From NCBI GenBank assembly GCA_019359115.1, contig JAHHHW010000071.1:16728-80727 (forward strand): a stretch of 64,000 nt of DNA. The letters are read 5' to 3'. The position numbers and the translations under genes are program-made. The DNA is from Pelatocladus maniniholoensis HA4357-MV3. Lineage in GTDB: Bacteria > Cyanobacteriota > Cyanobacteriia > Cyanobacteriales > Nostocaceae. Below, one piece after another: positions 37,211 through 46,000 of this stretch. Positions within the stretch are counted from its first letter, which is position 1, and the number at the start of each line of letters is the position of its first letter. Below the pieces are notes generated by a model. That model saw only the letters and a program-made list of their open reading frames with translations, made no database searches and was not told the origin of the DNA.

Positions 37211-37819
37211 ATGAGTCAGCAACAAGAATCTAAACGGGTTTCTTCTGGTTTAGTAGCAGCTATTTCAGCAGCAGTTGTGGTGGTAGGAGGCGGAGTCGGG
37301 TTGTTAACCTGGAATTCCACTCAAAACCCCAACCCTACACCATCGGAACGCCTTGTACCCGGAAATCCGCCACAGGTAGGAAATGAACAAACAACCCAAA
37401 TTTATTGGTTACAAGACACTGGCAAAAATTTTCAACTGGTTTCTCAATCGATCCAGGTTTCGGCAAATCGTAACCAACCCAACCAATTTTTAACAGCAGC
37501 TTTCCAACGCTTATTAGAAGGGCCTACAGAAGGAAGTAAGGGTTCGAGTACAATTCCTCAAGGAACAAAAGTCTTGGGTGTAGACGTTCAAGGTGATACT
37601 GTTCGTGTCAATTTGTCTGGAGAATTTACTAGTGGCGGTGGAAGCACTTCTATGCAAGGGCGGCTCGGTCAAATTGTTTACACAGCCACTAGTTTAAATC
37701 CGAATGCTAAAGTATATATTGATGTAGACAGCAAACAACTTGATGTATTAGGTGGCGAAGGTTTGGAGTTGGAACAACCACTCACACGCCAAAACTTTAA
37801 TGAAAATTTTCAACCTTAA
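37211..37819 (+). CDS. GerMN-domain lipoprotein-like/membrane-anchored protein
   Basis: 202 residues from ATG 37211, chosen over a TTG at 37205 because AAGGAAGG lies at ideal distance. Residues 15-35 form one membrane segment (AAISAAVVVVGGGVGLLTW). A low-complexity Pro/Asn linker is followed by a GerMN (sporulation/germination-type) domain: QIYWLQDTG, FLTAAFQRLLEGPTEG, IPQGTKVLGVDVQGDTVRVNLSGEFT, GQIVYTATSLNPNAKVYIDVDSK. In cyanobacteria such proteins are common and face the periplasm; the exact role is unknown. The gene follows the DUF2993 gene by 69 bp. Confidence 0.85.
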   Translation: MSQQQESKRVSSGLVAAISAAVVVVGGGVGLLTWNSTQNPNPTPSERLVPGNPPQVGNEQTTQIYWLQDTGKNFQLVSQSIQVSANRNQPNQFLTAAFQRLLEGPTEGSKGSSTIPQGTKVLGVDVQGDTVRVNLSGEFTSGGGSTSMQGRLGQIVYTATSLNPNAKVYIDVDSKQLDVLGGEGLELEQPLTRQNFNENFQP

Positions 37820-37915
37820 TCATTGGTCATTGGTCATTGGTTATTTGATTAGGACTTGGTAGTTTGTGGTTGATTATAACAATCAAATGACTAATGACTA
37901 ATGACTAATGACAAA

Positions 37916-38263
37916 CTACTTTGTATTCAACACACGAAAACTCCGAGCTTGTTGTTCTAACCTGCTGGCGAGGCGATCGCAAACTCGGTTACATAATTCA
38001 AAAATCATCTCGTCTTCCACCCGGTAGTAGGCACAAGTTCCTTCACTGCGACGGCTCAAAATTCCCGCTTGCCACATTACCTTCAGGTGCTTTGACACAT
38101 TTGCTTGTGACGTTTGGGTTGCCTCTACCAACTCTTGTACGCATTTTTCATCATCCCGCAATAAATGCAACAATCGCAGGCGCATTGGTTCACTCAACAG
38201 GCTAAAGTATTCAGCTACTTGTTGCACAACTTCTGGCGGTATAGGCAACGTTTGTTTCATCAC
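37916..38263 (-). CDS. ArsR/SmtB-family transcriptional regulator
   Basis: 115 residues, winged-helix repressor fold: LSEPMRLRLLHLLRDDEKCVQELVEATQTSQANVSKHLKVMWQAG is the HTH, with the wing in RRSEGTCAYYRVED. The metal-site ELCVCDL box of SmtB/ArsR is not present. Cys41 alone occupies that region, with Cys77, Cys91 and Cys95 elsewhere, so a thiol/persulfide-sensing mode like SqrR/BigR is more plausible than Zn or As sensing; this is an inference. The target promoter is not evident. It sits 66 bp before accB on the same strand; a start one codon on (the second Met) is equally possible. Confidence 0.88.
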   Translation of the reverse strand: MMKQTLPIPPEVVQQVAEYFSLLSEPMRLRLLHLLRDDEKCVQELVEATQTSQANVSKHLKVMWQAGILSRRSEGTCAYYRVEDEMIFELCNRVCDRLASRLEQQARSFRVLNTK

Positions 38264-38329
38264 GATTGTTTCGGAAGAACTGAACTGAGAAATTTTACAG
38301 ATTTAGACATTAGTAATATAGATTAATAC

Positions 38330-38881
38330 TTAATCTGGATTAATTCGCATCAAAGGTTGACCATATTCTACAGGTTCGCCATTTTGAACGAGAATTTCGA
38401 TCACTTGTCCGGATACTTCGGCTTCGATTTCATTCATCAGTTTCATGGCTTCAATAATACACACAGTTTGACCGCTACGGATGCGATCGCCCACTTCTAC
38501 AAATGTTGCTTCTCCAGGTGCAGGAGAACGATAAAATGTTCCCACCATTGGGGAAGTAACTGCTGTAAATTTTTTTTGCTCTAGCGGTGAGGGAGTTGCT
38601 GGTGATTGTACATCTGTATTAGCTGGAGTATCAACAGTACGGCTTGCTGTCGCGTCTGATGTAGCAGAAGATGCTATTGGTGGAGTTGGCATGACAAGCG
38701 GTAATTCTGAGCCAGTACTAACGCCTGAAGACACTACGTTTGTCGATGATACACCAGAAGTGGTGTTTATATTTTTACGTACTGTGATTTCAAAATTGTC
38801 GCTTTTAAGTGTTACTTCTGTAATATCTGTTTTGGCAATAGTTTCCAATAATTGACGAATTTCATTAAAGTCCAATGGCAC
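38330..38881 (-). CDS. accB: Acetyl-CoA carboxylase biotin carboxyl carrier protein
   Basis: 183 residues. Carries biotin for malonyl-CoA formation in fatty acid synthesis. The N-terminal 45 residues form the AccB dimer/adapter region, a Ser/Thr/Ala/Pro linker follows (about 45-105), and the biotinyl domain ends the protein with the biotinylation motif EAMKLMNEI near residue 145. GTG is used as start. In line with the usual cyanobacterial order it follows efp, 183 bp downstream on the - strand. Confidence 0.96.
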   Translation of the reverse strand: MPLDFNEIRQLLETIAKTDITEVTLKSDNFEITVRKNINTTSGVSSTNVVSSGVSTGSELPLVMPTPPIASSATSDATASRTVDTPANTDVQSPATPSPLEQKKFTAVTSPMVGTFYRSPAPGEATFVEVGDRIRSGQTVCIIEAMKLMNEIEAEVSGQVIEILVQNGEPVEYGQPLMRINPD

Positions 38882-39007
38882 AGCTTTAATTACCTCATAA
38901 TGCGTTAAAAAAGGCAGTAGACGCGGAGCAGCTTGGTATATGCAGTTAATGACGAATGTACTGGTAGATAGACTTTTTGGTAAAGATTAAATATTAAGTG
39001 AGGCAGG

Positions 39008-39048
39008 GATGGAAATCCCCGCTAGGGATAGAAATACAGATTTCCATC
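39008..39048. promoter_or_regulatory. Inverted repeat between efp and accB
   Basis: GATGGAAATC (39008-39017) and its perfect complement (39039-39048) bracket 21 nt that contain a smaller ATCCC/GGGAT hairpin. It lies just past the efp stop, in the efp-accB spacer. It could be a processing or attenuation hairpin; no T-tract follows on the - strand. It is a single copy, so not a CRISPR. Confidence 0.4.
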
Positions 39049-39064
39049 TTTGCTGAGTTATGAT

Positions 39065-39622
39065 TTACTCCCTGCCCAGGTATGTGTCATTCCGGGTGTC
39101 AATGCGGATACGTTCTCCTTGGCTAATAAACAGAGGAACCATCACAACTGCACCAGTTTCTACTGTTGCAGGTTTACTGCCACCAGTAGCTGTGTCACCT
39201 TTAACACCAGGATCAGTTTGCACCACTTCTAGCACCACAGAGTTAGGTAGTTCTACTTCTAGTACTTGTTCACCCCAACGGACGACGTTAGCTTCCATAC
39301 CTTCTTTGAGGTACTTGACGCGATCGCCAATTTGGGCTGCGCTTAATCTACCTTCCTCATAGGTTTCCATATCCATAAAGACGTAATCATCGGCGTCTTT
39401 ATAGGTATGCTGCATCGTACTTTTTTCCAAAGTCGCTTGTGGTACAGTTTCCCCTGCTCGGAACGTCCTTTCTACAACGCTCCCACTTTGGACATTTTTC
39501 AACTTTGTCCGTACAAATGCGGAACCTTTTCCAGGCTTAACGTGGAGGAATTCCACTACCCGCCATACAGATCCATCTAAAACAATAGAGACACCAGGTC
39601 GAAAGTCGTTACTGGAGATCAT
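39065..39622 (-). CDS. efp: Translation elongation factor P
   Basis: 185 residues from ATG 39622; the open frame extends 16 codons further upstream but the family begins at [13 protein letters not shown]. Three-domain EF-P: the KOW-like N-domain has the post-translationally modified Lys loop VKPGKGSAF near residue 30, followed by two OB domains ending [32 protein letters not shown] and [16 protein letters not shown], the family signature. It rescues ribosomes stalled at polyproline. It pairs with accB downstream. Confidence 0.97.
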   Translation of the reverse strand: MISSNDFRPGVSIVLDGSVWRVVEFLHVKPGKGSAFVRTKLKNVQSGSVVERTFRAGETVPQATLEKSTMQHTYKDADDYVFMDMETYEEGRLSAAQIGDRVKYLKEGMEANVVRWGEQVLEVELPNSVVLEVVQTDPGVKGDTATGGSKPATVETGAVVMVPLFISQGERIRIDTRNDTYLGRE

Positions 39623-39796
39623 GAAGCTTTCAAAGTTTGGAAGACAATCGGCATTTATTGTACCCCTCAAAAGGAGAAATTAGTCATTAAGTCATAAAAG
39701 AAGGTAGCTATGCTGGAGGCCAAAGTCAGAAGGGTAGGAATTTTGGCGTTGCTGATTTCATGTATGATGCAGGATTTGAGGTGATTCCAAAACCTT

Positions 39797-39828
39797 TGTA
39801 CCAGACGCGATATATCGCGTCTGGTACA
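39797..39828. repeat. Perfect 32-bp palindrome
   Basis: TGTACCAGACGCGATA followed at once by its exact reverse complement, about 175 bp upstream of efp. The core (CCAGACGCG...CGCGTCTGG) resembles the palindrome at 14561-14590, marking another member of the dispersed family. In the 433-bp gap 39623-40055 it is one of two notable structures, the other being the terminator at 39892. Confidence 0.8.
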
Positions 39829-39891
39829 TCTAGATTCATACTGCGATTCAGCAAGGCGGGAATTTTCACCTATCAATAAAGAAGAGGGAAA

Positions 39892-39925
39892 GAAAAGAAA
39901 AAAGGCGATCGCCTTTTTTCTTTTC
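39892..39925 (-). terminator. Perfect 34-bp palindrome acting as a (bidirectional) terminator
   Basis: GAAAAGAAAAAAGGCGA and its exact complement meet at a GGCGATCGCC centre, giving a GC stem flanked on both sides by T-runs in the proper sense. It lies 130 bp past the stop of the CHAT gene on the - strand and would end the long TPS/CHAT transcript. The centre is a HIP1-like octamer. Confidence 0.65.
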
Positions 39926-40055
39926 CATGCTTAAAAACTCTTTCTTGTATCCTTTTTCTAGTTCCCTCCGGGACGCGCGTGCGAACAGGGCTAGAGTTAT
40001 TCCTTACACCCCTACACCCTTACACGTGTCAAGCTTTCAATTACAACTACTTACT

Positions 40056-42914
40056 TTACTGCCAGTTGCCTACAACCACAAATGGAGCCCAGAAGTGGGG
40101 ATTGCTGTATTGCTTTTCGCTGAGAAGAGTTAGTTGTGCTTCCTTGAGTGCTTGCGCTTTGCTGATTTTACTCTGCTTGGCTTTTTTTAACTGGCTATAC
40201 AACTCACCCATGAGTTTAGCTGTGCTTTTATCTTCCACTGACCATAAGCTTGCCATTGTACTACGCGCACCAGATCGTACTGCTACTCCCGCAAGTCCTA
40301 AAGCAGCACGTTGATCACCGATCGCTGTTTCACAAGCACTGAGAACTAATAATTCTATGGGACTACGGGAAATTAGGGCGTTGTTTCGTAGTAGATTACC
40401 TAATTGTTTAACATTCAAGCGTTTATCCCAAAACAAGATAAAAGTATCGTCAGCGATCGAACTAAATTGAGCATGAGTTGCTAGATGAACAATAGAAACA
40501 TCTGAATTGAGAATTTGATTTTGAATCTCTTTGATCGTAAATTTTTCGTTCAGGAGTGGTTTAGTTGCAATTCCTAATTCTGTGATTTGTTCTAGTTCCG
40601 ATTCTACTTCAGCTAATTCTTTAAAACCTTGATGTGCTTCGCTTATTCCTGCTGTGATGGCTTTGATATTAATGTCTGCTAGTGGTTTTGGATTAATTAA
40701 CTGCAAACCAGGAGCTAAAGCAATGGCATATTTTTGTAATAAATATTTTTCGCCATCGTGTAGTACAGACATGGGAATATTTCTTAGTTTTTCATCCAAA
40801 ACAAATACTAATGTTTCAACATTGCTGTTTTCTAAGTCTTGTTGGATAGGTCTAACTAGCCAATCATATACTTTTTGGTACAAAGGCAAAGATTCTTCAA
40901 GCTTAGTATCAGGGTTTTTGAGAAAAGCCTGTATTTGTTCTACGGTCTCCTCTAATTCTTGTTTGGGAATTTCAGTACTGTAAAGACGTAGAATTCGATC
41001 ACTTTGAGCTTTTTTGCTTTGAGCTTTATTGCTTGGAGATGGATTTGGTAGGCTGAGAATTACTTCTAAGCTTTCCATCTCTGACTGTTGTTTATTTGAC
41101 AAAACAATTGGATAAATTACTGCGGCTTTAGTGTCTATTTGGTCGATTTGTGTGCGATTTGCTTCTACACAAGCTTCACGGAAAAAGTTATTAAGTTCAG
41201 CCAATTGTAGAGATTCTAATACATCTCTGGCTTGAGTTAATCGTTTCTGTCTTTCGTCCTCTTTTCCCGCTTTTTTCAATGATTGAGCATATTCCAATTC
41301 TAGTTCGACGAGTTGGCGATAAACAGGTTCTACACTAGATCGAAAAGAAAACTGTACTTCTGGGTTAACTGCTACTAAATCACTGCGTAATGATTGTAGG
41401 GCGTCATAAGCTTTAGTTGAAGCTGCGATCGCATCTTGTAAATTTCCTTGCTCTTTGTGTATCCTACCTAATTGCCAGAAATATTGATAGGATATATGCG
41501 GTGATTCGAGGCTGGAAACTATACTCAAAGCTTGTCTGGTAAAATTTTCTGCTTGAGATAAATCTTCTTGACTACCTCTTTGTTCATATAACGCACCGCG
41601 ATTTCCAATCGCATATGCTTGAGCTGGTTTATCTCCCAATTTTTTGGCTTGGGTGGCTGCTTGTTCTAAAATCTGATCGATTTGGTTAAAACTTGGCAGT
41701 TGTGAATCTTGCTTTTGCTGAAATTTTTCGAGTTGAATTAGTTCTGCTAAACTTTGAGAATAGTTTATTTGCTCGTAAATTCCTGTGCGACTAGGAGAAA
41801 ACTGAACGTCTTGAAGATTTTGAGATAACCAAAAAGCTTTAGCTTCTTTATATTTTTCTGGATCAGATTTTGCCTGTTTTAATAAGAGGCTGAGTTGATT
41901 TAGTTGTGCTTTTTGTCGTGTAGTTGATGATGTAGTCAGCTTTGCTGATTGGATATAAGCATTTACAGCCTCTTGATAATAATTTTCTCTTCTGCGGCGA
42001 ACTCTTTCATTTTCAGCTAAGGTTTTAATTGTGTTACCAATACTGAGATAAGTGGCTGCTTGTTCTTGAGGAGAGTTTAATTTATCGGCTAAATTTAAAC
42101 TACTTGCTAAGACGATTTGAGATTGTTCTGGCTGACCAATAAAACGTAGTAGTTCCCCTAGGCTTCTCAAAGCTATCATTGTGGTTTCAGAAGAAGATTT
42201 ACTTGTAACTTTTTGGATTTTTTCTGTTAACTCTTCTGATGATAATTGATTAAACTCTTGACAATTGCTCACTCCCATCTCTGGATTTAAGACTTCTAAC
42301 AAAGTTTTGCAAGCACGGGGAAAAAGACCCAAATCTTGCATAACTTGGGTTTGGTTAATTTTGTTTTGTGCTAATTTTGCAGGTTCTTTGATTTGACTAT
42401 AAATTTTTGCTGCTTCTTGCCAACTTTCAAGGCTTTGTGTCGATTGTCCAATATCTCTTTGTAAATAACCTTGAATATCTAAAGCTTGCGCAAAAATTTT
42501 CTGTTTGTCTTGACTTTGGGGCTGAATTTGCAGTACTAATAAACTGTCTTGGCTAGCTTTGATGGCTTTTTCCCACTGTCCGAGTTGTTGATAAGTCAAT
42601 GAAAGATTGCTCAAAGCCATTGCTTGATTTAAATTATCTTTTTGAGTAGAAAATGCAGATACTGCTTTTTCCCAAACAGCTGCTGCTTCTTGGAACTGGC
42701 CAGAACGGTATAACTGAGTAGCTTGGTTAACTAGCTGTTGTGTATTTGACTGAGTTTGTACAATTTGAGTTGCTTGCGAAACCTTAGCAATCACAAGCGG
42801 TGCAGTAGATGCAAAGATAAACAGTAAAATTGCTAGAAACAGCGATCGCTTATGATAAATTCTTTTAAATTGACTAGTTAAATTACGATTAAACATCTTT
42901 CCGTTTGGTTTCAT
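40056..42914 (-). CDS. Secreted CHAT-domain protein with TPR repeats
   Basis: 952 residues. The N-terminus has basic residues then a hydrophobic segment (RSLFLAILLFIFASTAPLVIA, about 23-43), a signal peptide or anchor. Residues 50-560 contain many TPR-like units (QAMALSNLSLTYQQLGQWEKAI and others). The C-terminal 300 residues are a CHAT caspase-like domain: catalytic His in IVHLATHAQF near 810 and Cys in LVLSACETA near 862, then GLAGVAVRSGARSTMASLW and PHFWAPFVVVG. CHAT-TPR proteins are frequent in cyanobacteria; some are proteases. Being last of the adhesin run suggests a role in adhesin processing or sensing, unproven. A second ATG, six codons on, is a possible start. Confidence 0.9.
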   Translation of the reverse strand: MKPNGKMFNRNLTSQFKRIYHKRSLFLAILLFIFASTAPLVIAKVSQATQIVQTQSNTQQLVNQATQLYRSGQFQEAAAVWEKAVSAFSTQKDNLNQAMALSNLSLTYQQLGQWEKAIKASQDSLLVLQIQPQSQDKQKIFAQALDIQGYLQRDIGQSTQSLESWQEAAKIYSQIKEPAKLAQNKINQTQVMQDLGLFPRACKTLLEVLNPEMGVSNCQEFNQLSSEELTEKIQKVTSKSSSETTMIALRSLGELLRFIGQPEQSQIVLASSLNLADKLNSPQEQAATYLSIGNTIKTLAENERVRRRRENYYQEAVNAYIQSAKLTTSSTTRQKAQLNQLSLLLKQAKSDPEKYKEAKAFWLSQNLQDVQFSPSRTGIYEQINYSQSLAELIQLEKFQQKQDSQLPSFNQIDQILEQAATQAKKLGDKPAQAYAIGNRGALYEQRGSQEDLSQAENFTRQALSIVSSLESPHISYQYFWQLGRIHKEQGNLQDAIAASTKAYDALQSLRSDLVAVNPEVQFSFRSSVEPVYRQLVELELEYAQSLKKAGKEDERQKRLTQARDVLESLQLAELNNFFREACVEANRTQIDQIDTKAAVIYPIVLSNKQQSEMESLEVILSLPNPSPSNKAQSKKAQSDRILRLYSTEIPKQELEETVEQIQAFLKNPDTKLEESLPLYQKVYDWLVRPIQQDLENSNVETLVFVLDEKLRNIPMSVLHDGEKYLLQKYAIALAPGLQLINPKPLADINIKAITAGISEAHQGFKELAEVESELEQITELGIATKPLLNEKFTIKEIQNQILNSDVSIVHLATHAQFSSIADDTFILFWDKRLNVKQLGNLLRNNALISRSPIELLVLSACETAIGDQRAALGLAGVAVRSGARSTMASLWSVEDKSTAKLMGELYSQLKKAKQSKISKAQALKEAQLTLLSEKQYSNPHFWAPFVVVGNWQ

Positions 42915-43004
42915 CTTATATTCCCAATACTATTATTTGTTGTTTGGTGATGGTTAATATAATAAGTAGAAATCAGTTAACAGTTAACAGTAAGTAATAG
43001 AATT

Positions 43005-43036
43005 TGATAACTGATAACTGATAACTGATAACTGAT
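43005..43036. repeat. Tandem heptamer (TGATAAC)4
   Basis: Four full copies plus TGAT, ending immediately before the stop codon of the TpsA1 gene. The same unit is found at the 3' end of TpsA3 (50719-50763), so the two paralogous genes share this 3' repeat. Confidence 0.9.
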
Positions 43037-46000
43037 TTAAAACGGTGCAGGACAAGACGCAGGTACTTTACTACTGCGCTGAGAACCAGAGGTTGTGGGA
43101 TCATAGGCTGTAAGAACAACCTCGCCTTTTTCGTTGAATATCCACCCTTGAGCAGGAATAATTTGTTTAGTTGCAGTTTGAATCTTAGGTGGATTATTAG
43201 TTACATTTTGAGGATTATTGCTACTGGTAATAGGCTGTAGCAAATCAACACGCACATTGTCACTGCTGAAGCTGTCGTTAGGACTAGATGGAATACCACC
43301 GCGCCCAGATAGTACAAAAGAACTATTAGAACCTTTTTGACAGGGATTTTGAGCGATTTGGTTGCTGGGGTCTGTAGTGTTTTCTGGTAATTCACTTAAT
43401 CCCTGAGTCGGGTCAATATCTAATGTGTTGAGGTTAACATTGCCAGAAATACCCGATTCCGAACTGGCGGTAATATCGCTGAGAGGTGTAGAGAAATCAC
43501 GCGGTTGAATACCAAAGATCGCGTCAGTTTGGATATTAATGTTACCCCCGCTACCACTAAATGCGTCTGCTTTGATATCACTATTTTCTTGGGGTAAAGC
43601 TACGAGCAAGCCAGTGTTAATGTTGATATTACCGCCATTACCAGCACCCTGATTTCTCCCAGCAGTGGCAGATATGAGACTATTACGGCGTAATAACAAC
43701 ACATCGTTAATATCTAGTGTGATATTACCACCTGTAGCACTACCGCTTTCAGCTGTGATTGTTCCCCTGTCTAGGGTGAGATTACCAGCTTGTATATTTA
43801 TATTACCTGCTTCTCCTGTACCCGAACTGGTTGCTGAAATAATCCCACCATCTTTGATTGTGACTTGTTTGGGGTCAATGAAAATGCTACCACCTTTGCC
43901 TGTGGAACCTTCAGTTGTGTTAGCAAAAATACCGCTTTGCGCGCCTTGATTACTTATTATGTCATCTATTGTGTCGTCTGGTGAAGCAAATTTTTTAGCT
44001 TGTTCAATTCGTTGATTAAAGTTGGGGTCACTACCACTAATAGTTAGATTATCAGATACTTTGAGGGTAATATCTCCAGCAGCACCACTACCACGAGAAG
44101 TTGTCAGTACTTGTCCACCATCAGTAGCTGTAAAGTTTTTGGCGTTAATAGTGATGCTACCCCCACTACCATCATTCCATGTTGATGCATCTACGACTGC
44201 GCCGTTCGCGATCCTGAAGTCACCTGTGGTAATAGTAATATCACCTGCTGCTTGAGGCTGAGTTGCGATTGTTCCTCTTTCAGCGCTGGCAAATATACCA
44301 CTAGAGAATCCTGTAGAACCAGTGCCAGAAATATCGATAAAATCTTTAGCATTGATTACAAGGTTTCCTGCTTTTCCTTTTCCAGCTTGTAAACCGTTTG
44401 CTGCGCGAAAAACAATAGCACCAATCTCACTACCATCAGTGAGGGTGAGGGATTTGGTATCAATATTGATATCACCTCCAAGTCCTTCACCTCCTTGTTC
44501 TACATTGCTTCTGATTTGGCTGGAATTAGTAAGTTTAATCGGACCATCAACCTTTAGTGAGATATCACCTGCATTTCCCTTGCCAAAAGTACTACTAATG
44601 ATTAGACCACGATTTGCCAAAGAAAGTGATCCTGCATTAATCGAGATATCACCACCTTTGCGATCGCCACTTGATTGAGGTACTACACCTGCAACAATAC
44701 TGGAAATTTGAGTAGAAATATTATTGCTTCCAATTCCATCAACTGAGAGTGTATCGCCAGCCTTAATTTTGATCGCACCTGCATTTCCTTGTCCAAAAGT
44801 ACTGGTGCTAATTCGAGCGCCATTTTTGAGAAACAGGTTGTTTGCACTCAGGTCGATACTACCACCATTACCATTACCATTTGTATCTACTTCACTAGCA
44901 ATAGCACTAGGCTGTTGGTTACTTCCAACTCCATCAAGAATGGCATCTTTAATAATGTTAATGGTGATGTTCCCAGCATCTCCCTTGCTAAAAGTACTAG
45001 CAATGATTTGACCACCATTTGTCAAAGAAAGTGATCCTGCATTAATCGAGATATCACCACCTTTGCGATCGCCACTTGATTGAGGTACTACACCACCAAC
45101 AAGACTGGAAATCGAACTAGAAACATTATTGGTTCCAAGTCCATCAACTGAGAGTGTATCGCCAGCCGTAATTTTGATCGCGCCTGCATTTCCTTGTCCA
45201 AAGGTACTAACGCTAATTCGAGCACCATTTCTCAAAAAGAGGTTGTTTGCACTGATGTCTATACTACCTGCATTACCTTCACTTGGGTTTACTGCTTCGC
45301 TTGCAACACCACTAGGATTTCCGTTGCTTGCTATTCCATCAAAAATGGCATCTTTGATAACATTAATGTTTATAAAACCAGCATCTCCCTTGCCAAAAGT
45401 ACTGGAATTAAATTGACTTCCGTCAGTTAACAACAGTGAACCCGTCTTAACTTGGATATTACCTGCTTTACCGTCTCCCTCTGTTTGGGAACGCAGTCGA
45501 GAAGTACCTCGAACATTTAGAGACTCAGAAATGTTCAAGTTAATATTCCCTGCATTAGGGGGGCCATTTTCTCCTGTAAAGCCAAAAGTACCAGTAAATA
45601 GTTGCGAGCCATTGTCTAGGGAAAGCGATCGCGCAGTAATTTCAATATCGCCTCCTTGTCCGGTACCAATTAAATCAACTCCAGATATATTTGAATTGCC
45701 AAAAACAGAAGTACTGACTAAGCTCTGATCAAAGGAAACATTTGCATTCGGACTATCAATAATAATTTTTCCTGCATTCCCAGATGCAAAGGTAGCAGCT
45801 TGGATGGTAGAGTTGCCACTAACGGAAACAGACTCAGAAGCTTTGATGCGGATATTTCCTGCATTTCCCTTTGCAGTTGTGGAGGTAGCTAATGCAGCAA
45901 AGTTGGATAAAGATAGCGATCGCGTATCGATCACAACATCATTAGCACTACCTGTAGATGAGGAACCAACAGTACTACTGATTCCGCTACTTTGTCCCTC

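Noticed and set aside
39008..39048. CRISPR-like repeat with AATCCC...AGGGAT hairpin
   Set aside because: Only one copy, no spacers and no cas genes; better explained as an intergenic hairpin between efp and accB.
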